From JAGMDK01 sp023128695 (lineage in GTDB: Bacteria; Planctomycetota; Phycisphaerae; UBA1845; Fen-1342), in assembly GCA_030628805.1 (NCBI GenBank), contig DAOVQG010000083.1, positions 1 to 15,422 of the forward strand: a stretch of 15,422 nt of DNA, read 5' to 3'. Below the pieces are notes generated by a model. It was not told the DNA's origin. It worked only from the letters and a program-made list of their open reading frames with translations, and searched no databases. The translations under genes were made by a program, and so were the position numbers. Shown in pieces: positions 1 through 6,707 of the stretch. The first letter of the stretch is position 1, and the number at the start of each line of letters is the position of its first letter.

Positions 1-82
1 AACCCCGAGCGTTAGCGATGGGTCAGGCACATGGCGGCATCCCGTCGCGTGCGACCGGTCGCTTACGCTCGCGGTTCTGATT
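1..82. repeat. 82-bp terminal direct repeat, left copy
   Basis: These 82 bases are identical, in the same orientation, to the last 82 bases of the window. The unit has imperfect inverted arms at 1-23 and 54-76, built around GAGCGTTAGCG and CGCTTACGCTC. It therefore looks like a dispersed palindromic repeat rather than a unique sequence. Identical ends either mark an assembly break at a repeat or an apparent circle. Confidence 0.95.
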
Positions 83-399
83 GGGGGGCGTCGCCACGCA
101 TTCCAGTATCGCAACACCTCGCAGATTCTGTCACGGACCCAGAATCCAGCCGCGACTGAACCCAGCTTGCATTCTCCGCCAAATACCGTTACAAAAAAGA
201 GTTTGGCAGCATCGCAGACCGTCGGCGGGCGCCTTGAGGGCGACCGTTTCCCCGTCGCTCTACCAAAGGCACGGACAACATGGCGGACGGGGCGGGGCCA
301 AGTGAACGAACCTGGACGTTTCGGTTCGCGTGAGGATGTGGCAAACACCGGCGGGCGCGTGGCCGCGCAGCGGATCAGCCAATTGGGAGATTCTGACTC
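83..399 (+). other. Non-coding leader upstream of nifJ
   Basis: I see no convincing gene here. Short open frames at 81-305 and 167-403 have no recognisable protein character. A small hairpin, GATTCTG paired with CAGAATC, lies near 124-147. A 21-base stretch at 120-140 reappears inverted with one mismatch near 15226-15246. GGGAG at 385-389 is the likely ribosome binding site of nifJ. No confident promoter was found. Confidence 0.5.
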
Positions 400-3300
400 A
401 TGAGCAAACGGCGCATGGTAACGATCGACGGCAATCAGGCGGCGGCGCACGTCGCCCACAAAGTCAGCGAAGTGATTGCAATCTACCCGATCACGCCCTC
501 CTCCAACATGGGCGAATGGGCGGACGAATGGTCATCGCTCGGGCAGACCAACATCTGGGACACCATCCCGGACGTGGTGGAGATGCAGAGCGAAGGCGGG
601 GCCGTCGCGGCCGTCCACGGAGCCGCCTCGACCGGTGCCCTGACGACCACCTTCACCGCCTCCCAGGGCCTGCTCCTGATGATCCCGACCATGTTCAAGA
701 TGGCCGGCGAACTGATGCCGACCGTCTTTCACGTCACGGCCCGGACCGTCGCGACGCACGCCCTGAGCATCTTCGGCGACCACAGCGACGTGATGGCCTG
801 CCGCTCGACCGGCTTCGGGATGCTGGCCTCGGGGTCGATCCAGGAAGTCATGGACATGGCCCTGATCACGCACGCGTCCGCGCTCGAATCCCGCATTCCG
901 TTCATCCACTTCTTCGACGGCTTCCGCAGCTCGCACGAGGTCTCGACCATCGAGGAGCTGAACAAGGACGACATGCGGGCGATGATCGACGACAAGTACG
1001 TCGAGGCCCTTCGCACCCGGGCGCTGACGCCGGACAAGCCCATGCTCAAGGGCACGGCCCAGAACCCGGACGTGTTCTTCCAGGCCCGTGAGACGGTTAA
1101 TCCATTCTACAACGAGACCCCGGCGATTGTGCAGCGCGTCATGGACCGCTTCGCAAAGGTCGTCGGGCGGGAATATCACCTGTTTGACTACATCGGTGCC
1201 CCGGACGCCGAGCGGGTCATCGTGATCATGGGCTCGGGGGCCGAAGCCGCGCACGAGGCCGTGGACTACCTGGTGGCCCAGGGCGAGAAGGTGGGCATGG
1301 TCAAGGTCCGCCTGTACCGCCCGTTTGTGCCGGAGGCTTTCTTCGAGACGCTGCCGAAGACCGTGAAGGCGATCGCCGTCCTCGACCGCACCAAGGAGCC
1401 GGGCGCCGAGGGCGAGCCGATGTACAAGGACATGGTGACGGCGTTCGGGGAAGCGCGTAGTGGCACCGGCAACTTTCCGGCTGAAACACAGGCTGGAAGC
1501 CTGTGCCACACTGTGAAGTGGATCGTCGGCGGGCGCTACGGGCTATCGAGCAAGGAATTCACGCCGGCGATGGTCAAGACCGTCTTCGACAACCTCGCGG
1601 CCGACAAGCCGAGGAATCACTTCACCATTGGGATCAACGAGGACGTCACGCACAGCAGCCTCGACTTCGACCCGGGCTTCAGCACCGAGGATAAGAACGT
1701 CGTGCGGGCCATGTTCTATGGCTTGGGCGCGGACGGCACCGTCGGGGCCAACAAGAACTCGATCAAGATCATCGGCGAAGACACGGACAACTACGGGCAG
1801 GGCTATTTCGTGTACGACTCGCGGAAGGCCGGCTCGATGACCATCTCGCACCTGCGTTTCGGGCCCAAGCCGATCCGCTCGACGTACCTGATCAGCAAGG
1901 CCAACTTCGTCGCGTGTCATAACTGGGCCTTCGTCGAGAAGTTCGACGTGCTCAAGACGGCGGTCGCAGGGGCCACATTCCTGCTCAACAGCCCGTTTCC
2001 CAAGGAGGAAACCTGGGACCGCATCCCGCGCAAGGTGCAGCAGGAGATCATCGACAAGAAGATCAAGGTCTACGCGATCGACGCCTACCACGTCGCGAAG
2101 GAGACCGGCATGGGGGCGCGGGTCAACACGATCATGCAGACCTGCTTCTTCGCGATCTCGGGCGTCTTGCCGCAGGAGCAGGCAATCGAGGCCATCAAGG
2201 GCGCGATCAAGAAGACCTTCGGAAAGAAGGGCGAGGACGTCGTCAAGAAGAACTGGAACGCCGTCGATCAGTCGCTGGCGAACATGTACGAGATTCCGGT
2301 CCCGGCCCAGCCCACGGGCACGCTCGAGATGCGGCCCCCGGTGCCCGCGGAAGCACCCCAGTTCGTGCAGGAGGTGGTGGGCGAGATCATCGCCGGCCGT
2401 GGGGACGAGATTCCGACCAGCAAGCTGCCGGTGGACGGGACCTTCCCGACCGATACGACGCAGTGGGAGAAGCGCAACGTCGCGCTGGAGATCCCGGTGT
2501 GGGAGCCCGATCTGTGCATCCAGTGCGGCAAGTGTGCGTTCGTCTGCCCGCACGCTGCGATACGCCTGAAAGCATATGATCCGGCCCTGCTCAAGGATGC
2601 TCCCCCGACCTTCAAACACGCCCAATACCGGGGCAAGGAGTTCGAGAACTATATCATGACCATACAGGTCGCCCCGGAGGATTGCACCGGCTGCGGCATG
2701 TGCATCGAGGCCTGCCCGGCCAAGAACAAGAAGGAAGAGGGGCGAAAGGCGATCAACTTGGCGTTTCAGCCGCCACTGCGCGAGCAGGAGTGTGAGAACT
2801 ACGCTTTCTTCCTCAACTTGCCCGAGGTCGATCGTAGCAAAGTCAGAATCAACAGCGTCAAGGGCTCACAGTTTCTCCAGCCGCTGTTCGAGTACTCCGG
2901 GGCCTGTGCCGCCTGCGGCGAAACGCCGTACATTAAGCTGCTCACGCAACTCTTCGGCGACCGGGCGATCATGTCGAACGCGACGGGCTGCTCGTCGATC
3001 TACGGCGGCAACCTGCCCACGGCCCCGTGGGTGGTCAACAACGCGGGCCGCGGACCGGCGTGGTGCAACTCGCTATTCGAGGACAACGCCGAGTTCGGCT
3101 TCGGCTATCGGCTGACAATCGACAAGCACGCCCAGTTCGCCGCGGAGCTGGTGAGCAAGCTGCGGGATCAAATCGGCGGCGAGCTGGCGGACGGGTTACT
3201 GAATGCGGTGCAAAAAACGGACGCCGAGATCGACGCCCAGCGCGAGCGGGTGGCGATTCTCAAGGAAAAGCTGACCGGAGTAATTCACCGGCAAGATGCC

Positions 3301-4032
3301 GGTGCCACACAAGATGCCGGTGCCGCGGACGCCAAGCGACTGCTGAAAATCGCCGACATGCTCGTCAAGAAGAGCGTCTGGGTCATCGGCGGCGACGGCT
3401 GGGCCTACGACATCGGCTACGGCGGGCTCGACCACGTGCTGGCGTGCGGCCGCAACGTGAACGTGCTGGTGCTCGACACCGAGGTGTACTCCAACACCGG
3501 CGGGCAGTGCTCGAAGGCCACGCCGCGCGGCGCGGTGGCGAAGTTCGCGGCCGGCGGAAAGCCGATGGCTAAGAAGGACCTGGGCCTGATCGCGATGACG
3601 TACGGCAACATCTATGTCGCGACGGTCGCGATGGGGGCGAACGATAATCAGACGGTCAAAGCGTTTATCGAGGCGGAAGCTTACGACGGTCCCTCGCTGA
3701 TTATCGCCTACAGCCACTGCATCGCCCACGGCATCAACATGCGGCAAGGCTTGGACACGCAGAAACGGGCCGTGCAGAGCGGACACTTCCCACTGTACCG
3801 GTACAATCCCGACCTGGCGGTCGAGGGCAAGAACCCCTTGCAGCTTGACTCAAAGAAACCGTCGCTCCCGTACGAGGATTACGCCTACCAGCAAACCCGC
3901 TTCAAGATGCTCACCAAGATCAATCCCGAGCAGGCCAAGCACCTGTTGGAGTTGGGCAAGCTGGACGTGGCCAGACGGTGGAACATGTACGAACAACTGG
4001 CGGCGATGCAGCTCATTGGTAGCGAAGGGTGA
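400..4032 (+). CDS. nifJ: Pyruvate:ferredoxin (flavodoxin) oxidoreductase, single-chain
   Basis: Homodimeric cytoplasmic PFOR that oxidises pyruvate and CoA to acetyl-CoA and CO2 and reduces ferredoxin or flavodoxin, using thiamine pyrophosphate and three 4Fe-4S clusters. The N-terminal pyruvate domain begins with YPITPSSNMGE. The bacterial-type ferredoxin insert has two CxxCxxCxxxC sets, at Cys706/709/712/716 and Cys762/765/768/772. The TPP domain carries GGDGWAYDIG. The third cluster is ligated by Cys836, Cys839, Cys864 and Cys1107, all present, so the enzyme looks functional. At 1210 residues it is longer than typical family members (about 1170-1180). Part of the excess comes from two in-frame repeat-derived inserts, at about residues 354-371 and 963-975. 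GGGAG lies 10 bases before the ATG. It is followed after 3 bases by a kinase-like gene, probably co-transcribed. Confidence 0.97.
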   Translation: MSKRRMVTIDGNQAAAHVAHKVSEVIAIYPITPSSNMGEWADEWSSLGQTNIWDTIPDVVEMQSEGGAVAAVHGAASTGALTTTFTASQGLLLMIPTMFKMAGELMPTVFHVTARTVATHALSIFGDHSDVMACRSTGFGMLASGSIQEVMDMALITHASALESRIPFIHFFDGFRSSHEVSTIEELNKDDMRAMIDDKYVEALRTRALTPDKPMLKGTAQNPDVFFQARETVNPFYNETPAIVQRVMDRFAKVVGREYHLFDYIGAPDAERVIVIMGSGAEAAHEAVDYLVAQGEKVGMVKVRLYRPFVPEAFFETLPKTVKAIAVLDRTKEPGAEGEPMYKDMVTAFGEARSGTGNFPAETQAGSLCHTVKWIVGGRYGLSSKEFTPAMVKTVFDNLAADKPRNHFTIGINEDVTHSSLDFDPGFSTEDKNVVRAMFYGLGADGTVGANKNSIKIIGEDTDNYGQGYFVYDSRKAGSMTISHLRFGPKPIRSTYLISKANFVACHNWAFVEKFDVLKTAVAGATFLLNSPFPKEETWDRIPRKVQQEIIDKKIKVYAIDAYHVAKETGMGARVNTIMQTCFFAISGVLPQEQAIEAIKGAIKKTFGKKGEDVVKKNWNAVDQSLANMYEIPVPAQPTGTLEMRPPVPAEAPQFVQEVVGEIIAGRGDEIPTSKLPVDGTFPTDTTQWEKRNVALEIPVWEPDLCIQCGKCAFVCPHAAIRLKAYDPALLKDAPPTFKHAQYRGKEFENYIMTIQVAPEDCTGCGMCIEACPAKNKKEEGRKAINLAFQPPLREQECENYAFFLNLPEVDRSKVRINSVKGSQFLQPLFEYSGACAACGETPYIKLLTQLFGDRAIMSNATGCSSIYGGNLPTAPWVVNNAGRGPAWCNSLFEDNAEFGFGYRLTIDKHAQFAAELVSKLRDQIGGELADGLLNAVQKTDAEIDAQRERVAILKEKLTGVIHRQDAGATQDAGAADAKRLLKIADMLVKKSVWVIGGDGWAYDIGYGGLDHVLACGRNVNVLVLDTEVYSNTGGQCSKATPRGAVAKFAAGGKPMAKKDLGLIAMTYGNIYVATVAMGANDNQTVKAFIEAEAYDGPSLIIAYSHCIAHGINMRQGLDTQKRAVQSGHFPLYRYNPDLAVEGKNPLQLDSKKPSLPYEDYAYQQTRFKMLTKINPEQAKHLLELGKLDVARRWNMYEQLAAMQLIGSEG
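1461..1509. repeat. Palindromic repeat pair inside nifJ (first site)
   Basis: The stretch holds a degenerate copy of the GCACCGGCAA..GCCGGTG repeat, followed by a perfect hairpin at 1487-1505 (CACAGGCT-GGA-AGCCTGTG). On the minus strand, 1487-1509 closely matches the intergenic repeats at 6591-6613 and 15021-15043. It stays in frame and encodes a glycine/alanine-rich peptide just before the conserved IVGGRYGLSSKEF. From memory, the E. coli homologue has about 11 fewer residues here. Confidence 0.75.
3286..3324. repeat. Palindromic repeat inside nifJ (second site)
   Basis: A perfect hairpin at 3286-3304 (CACCGGCA-AGA-TGCCGGTG) is followed by a second direct copy of CAAGATGCCGGTGCC. The two copies, at 3292 and 3310, are 18 bases apart. 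The period equals six codons, giving the peptide QDAGATQDAGAA. It lies in the variable helical linker before LLKIADMLVKKS, where other PFORs are about 14 residues shorter by my recollection. Confidence 0.8.
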
Positions 4033-4035
4033 CCT

Positions 4036-4749
4036 ATGCCGACGACTCCACCGAGCGGGAAGTCTGACCTGGCCAAGATCGTCGAGAAACAGATGCGGAA
4101 CTGGGAACTGGCCCGGGCCCAGCGTATTCCGCCGCGGCCGGACGCCGAGCCGGCCGAAGTGGCGGAGTTCGTCACGATTTCCCGCGCGGTCGGCTCCGGC
4201 GGCTCGCAGGTCGCGACCCTGCTGGGCAAACAGCTCGGCTGGCCGGTGTTCGACCGGGAAATCCTGCAAACGATGGCCGGCGACGACCAGGTCCGGTCCC
4301 GTTTGTACGAGCATCTGGACGAGCGCGACACGACTTGGCTGGAAGAGGCCATGCGCTGGCTGATGCGGGGGGAATTCCAGCGGGATGACTACTTTTATCG
4401 CCTCAGCGAGACGGTGCTGGCCCTGGCTCGCAAGGAGCGGGCCGTGTTTCTCGGTCGCGGTGTGGATCTGATCCTGCCGCGGGACCGCGGACTACGGGTC
4501 CGCATCACCGCGTTGCGTGACAAGCGGGCGAAAGTGCTTGCCGAACGTGAAAACATATCCGAAGCCCTGGCCCAGGCCGAGATCGAGCGGATCGATCAGG
4601 AACGGGCCGATTTTCGCCGCCATCACTTCGGCAAGTCCACCAACGATCCGGCTTACTATGATCTGACCATCAGCCTGAATCGCTTTAGCGCCGAGCAGAC
4701 CGTGGAATTGATCCGGGTGGCCCTGCGAGCGCGCGGGGTAGTACCCTAG
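4036..4749 (+). CDS. Cytidylate kinase-like P-loop protein
   Basis: 237-residue protein of the cytidylate-kinase-like group (Pfam Cytidylate_kin2 type). This group resembles nucleoside monophosphate kinases but its true substrate is usually unknown. EFVTISRAVGSGGSQVATLL at about residues 46-65 is the divergent P-loop region, with GSGGS in place of a classical GxxGxGKS. FDREIL follows, then FLGRGVDLIL and an arginine-rich lid-like segment around RRHHFGKSTNDPAYYDLTI. It starts 3 bases after the nifJ stop, with AAGGGTGA overlapping that stop as ribosome binding site, so it is almost certainly co-translated with nifJ. A functional link to PFOR is inference only. It ends just before a palindromic element that probably terminates transcription. 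Confidence 0.85.
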   Translation: MPTTPPSGKSDLAKIVEKQMRNWELARAQRIPPRPDAEPAEVAEFVTISRAVGSGGSQVATLLGKQLGWPVFDREILQTMAGDDQVRSRLYEHLDERDTTWLEEAMRWLMRGEFQRDDYFYRLSETVLALARKERAVFLGRGVDLILPRDRGLRVRITALRDKRAKVLAERENISEALAQAEIERIDQERADFRRHHFGKSTNDPAYYDLTISLNRFSAEQTVELIRVALRARGVVP

Positions 4750-4753
4750 CAAT

Positions 4754-4874
4754 CTAGTGTTCTGTCAGCGTTGCATTGATGGGTGGCACGGCCGTGTCGG
4801 CCGTGAATACCTGCGACTTGTACACGGCTGACACAGCCGTGCCACCCATCAAGCGATGCGTAATGGAGCACTAG
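4754..4874. repeat. 121-bp palindromic MITE-like element between convergent genes
   Basis: Arms 4754-4805 and 4823-4874 are inverted repeats matching at about 39 of 52 positions and beginning CTAGTG at each outer end. The core 4781-4847 recurs at 9890-9956 with only about five differences over 67 bases. It sits between the kinase stop and overlaps the coaC stop. The strong hairpin may act as a bidirectional terminator. It could also be a non-autonomous mobile element; no transposase partner is visible. Confidence 0.8.
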
Positions 4875-5474
4875 TCAGGCACCCCGCTCCGCCTTCGATG
4901 GCGTGCACAGCAGTTGTTCGCGGATCGCCGCCAGGAGAACCTCCGGCTCACTCATCCGGCCGGGGCCGACGGTGCCGCAGGCCAGCCGGCCTTCCTCCGG
5001 GCCGATCAGCAGGATGCCGTTGTCGCTCAGAAAGGTCACGTTGCGCTGCACCGCCGGATGCTGCCACATGCGGGCGTTCATTGCGGGGGCCAGCAGCACG
5101 GGGCAGTCCGCGCCGAGCAGCAGCGTGCTGACCAGGTCGTCGGCGATGCCGCCGGCTAGTTTGCCGATGATGTTCGCCGTCGCGGGCGCGACCACGAGCA
5201 GGTCCGCCGACTCGCTTGGGCGGATGTGATCCAGGGCCCCCGGATCGGTTCCCCGCCACATGCTCTTCAGCACGGGCCGGCCGGTCAGGGCCCGGAAGGT
5301 GGTCGGGCCGACGAACCGCCGGCCGCCGCGCGTCATCGCCACCGTCACCCCGCAGCCTTCCTGGACCAGCTTGGAAACCAGAGCGGCGGTCTTGTAAGCA
5401 GCGATCCCCCCGCACACGCAGAGCACCACCTCGTAACCCGTCAGCGGGTTGCTGCCTGTCTGGTCGGTTGTCAT
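4875..5474 (-). CDS. coaC: Phosphopantothenoylcysteine decarboxylase (CoaC/Dfp N-terminal type flavoprotein)
   Basis: 199-residue HFCD-family flavoprotein expected to decarboxylate 4'-phosphopantothenoylcysteine to 4'-phosphopantetheine in CoA synthesis, using FMN. It contains GGIAAYK at residues 22-28, the catalytic histidine at 83 (LDHI), APATANIIGK at 96-105 for FMN binding, PAMN at 130-133, and the active-site cysteine 166 in RLACG. Most bacteria fuse this to the CoaB synthetase in a protein of about 400 residues. Here the protein stops after the decarboxylase domain, so CoaB must be elsewhere. The ATG at 5474 was chosen because upstream codons run into palindromic repeats; no strong ribosome binding site is visible. 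It is third in the gmk-rpoZ-coaC order. Its stop lies within the edge of the 4754-4874 element. Confidence 0.9.
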   Translation of the reverse strand: MTTDQTGSNPLTGYEVVLCVCGGIAAYKTAALVSKLVQEGCGVTVAMTRGGRRFVGPTTFRALTGRPVLKSMWRGTDPGALDHIRPSESADLLVVAPATANIIGKLAGGIADDLVSTLLLGADCPVLLAPAMNARMWQHPAVQRNVTFLSDNGILLIGPEEGRLACGTVGPGRMSEPEVLLAAIREQLLCTPSKAERGA

Positions 5475-5485
5475 CTCGGGACACG

Positions 5486-5648
5486 CCGCGCGGGCTGAAG
5501 CCCGCGGCTCTTCGTCCTCGTGTATGTGCCACTGCTCTTGAGCAGTGTCTTCTCTGACCGTCGGTTGCTCGGGCACTGCTCAAGAGCAGTGGCACACGAC
5601 CCAATTCGATGAGCGTAAGGCCGCGCGGGCTGAAGCCCGCGGCTCTTC
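5486..5648. repeat. Composite of two palindromic repeat families
   Basis: Two identical 28-base copies beginning CCGCGCGGGCTGAAGCCC, at 5486-5513 and 5621-5648, flank a 70-base element at 5526-5595. That element is two inverted CACTGCTCTTGAGCAGTG palindromes around a short spacer containing GACCG. The 70-base element recurs inside the nucleotidyltransferase gene at 14227-14296, with about 61 of 70 bases identical. The block lies between rpoZ and coaC and may attenuate transcription of coaC. The arrangement suggests nested insertion, one repeat having landed within another. Confidence 0.85.
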
Positions 5649-5680
5649 TTTCTCGCACGATCGCGTACGGTCATTTAGCG

Positions 5681-5911
5681 TCATTTCAGAAAGGTGTCGG
5701 GGGTGGTGACGCCGGACGCCTTGTAGTTGATGTTGATCTTGTCCTGCAAGATCTCCTCGATGACGACCTCCATCGTAGTCCGGCCCCTGGTTTCCACCAG
5801 CGGCTGGGCCCCGCGCATCAACTCCAGCCACCGCCGTTGGATCAGGGAGGTCAGTTTGAAGCGTCCGCCGACCTTTTCGATGATGTCATCGTTTCTGAGG
5901 GCTTCGATCAT
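5681..5911 (-). CDS. rpoZ: DNA-directed RNA polymerase omega subunit
   Basis: 76-residue protein resembling the omega subunit, which supports assembly of beta-prime in RNA polymerase. Residues 14-28, VGGRFKLTSLIQRRW, match the omega signature (usually NRFxLVxxxxxRxRQL), and an RGAQPLV segment follows. The C-terminal half is acidic and helical (TMEVVIEEI). Its start codon overlaps the gmk stop (ATGA, 5911-5908), giving translational coupling. The gmk-rpoZ pair is conserved across many bacteria, which strongly supports this call for a short, divergent protein. Confidence 0.88.
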   Translation of the reverse strand: MIEALRNDDIIEKVGGRFKLTSLIQRRWLELMRGAQPLVETRGRTTMEVVIEEILQDKININYKASGVTTPDTFLK

Positions 5912-6489
5912 TTGTGCATCTCTCGTTCGACAATCTCCATGACCCGCGCTACCGAATCCTCCAGTATATCATTTGTGATGATATATGGATAGTGGCCGCT
6001 GGTCCGGGCGAAGGCGATTTCTCCGTCCGCCTCGGCCAGCCGCTTCTGCTGCAACGTCTCCGTTTCGGTCTGCCGACCCTCCAGCCGGGCCTTGAGCGTC
6101 TCCATCGTCGGCGGCAGCACGAACACGCGGACCGACTCCGGCATCCGCACGGCGATCTGCGCCCCGCCCTGCACGTCGATCTCCAGAATCACCACCCGCC
6201 CCGCCGCGACCGTCTCCTCGATCGGGGCCCACGGCGTCCCATACCACTTTCCCAGGTACACGGCGTGCTCCAGCAACTCGTCGTGCTCAACCATGCGCTG
6301 GAACTCCTCTTGCGAGATAAACCGATAATGCTGCCCGTCCACCTCACGCCCCCGCGGCTTGCGGGTCGTGACCGATACCGACCATTGGCTGTCGGGAATG
6401 CGTTTTAGCAGCTCGTCGCAGATCGAGGTCTTCCCCGCCCCCGACGGCCCGCTGATAACCACCAGGACTCCACGTTTTGTCTCGCTCAT
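5908..6489 (-). CDS. gmk: Guanylate kinase
   Basis: 193-residue cytoplasmic kinase converting GMP (or dGMP) and ATP to GDP and ADP. The P-loop GPSGAGKTS lies at residues 14-22. The GMP-binding segment is SVSVTTRKPRGREVDGQHY at 37-55. KWYGTPWAPIEE and ILEIDVQGG follow, then the lid region RQTETETLQQKRL. An in-frame ATG at 6510 would add MSSNSRA. The bases around both ATGs are a direct duplication (GCTCATGGCTCGG at 6484 and 6505), so the exact start is uncertain. 6489 gives the usual family length. It is the first gene of the gmk-rpoZ-coaC unit. Confidence 0.95.
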   Translation of the reverse strand: MSETKRGVLVVISGPSGAGKTSICDELLKRIPDSQWSVSVTTRKPRGREVDGQHYRFISQEEFQRMVEHDELLEHAVYLGKWYGTPWAPIEETVAAGRVVILEIDVQGGAQIAVRMPESVRVFVLPPTMETLKARLEGRQTETETLQQKRLAEADGEIAFARTSGHYPYIITNDILEDSVARVMEIVEREMHK

Positions 6490-6559
6490 GGCTCGGCTGT
6501 TGCTGCTCATGGCTCGGAGTATGCTCGATAACCGCCGATGCATCCAGTCGCGGTCCATT

Positions 6560-6706
6560 CGGGACAGAGCCCGGGTGCTACATTTGCTGTGTGGCACCGG
6601 CTTCCAGCCGGTGGGCGTCCGGGACAGAGCCCGGGCGCTACATTTGCTGCGGGCGGACGCCGCGCGGCGTATCAGTGTCTGTATTCTGTATCCTATATTC
6701 TGTATT
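6560..6706. repeat. Repeat-rich intergenic region upstream of gmk
   Basis: Two 30-base direct copies of a unit with GGGACAGAGCCCGGG and GCTACATTTGCTG, at 6560-6589 and 6620-6649, sit 60 bases apart. Between them is the palindrome GTGGCACCGGCTTCCAGC (6591-6613). An A/T-rich array of degenerate TATTCTGTA units at about 6677-6706 follows, next to the TIR-TPR stop. The GGGACAGAGCCCGG family recurs near 11573, 15045 and 15075. No gene is present. The promoter of gmk must lie in or near this region, but I could not pin it down. Confidence 0.8.
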
Positions 6707-6707
6707 C

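Noticed and set aside
81..403. Small plus-strand open frames before nifJ
   Set aside because: Overlapping frames with biased composition and no ribosome binding sites; the first begins in the terminal repeat.
532..2625. Long minus-strand open frames (325 and 360 codons) opposite nifJ
   Set aside because: They lie wholly antisense to a clearly conserved gene, are rich in Arg, His and Asp, and show no domain. High GC explains the openness.
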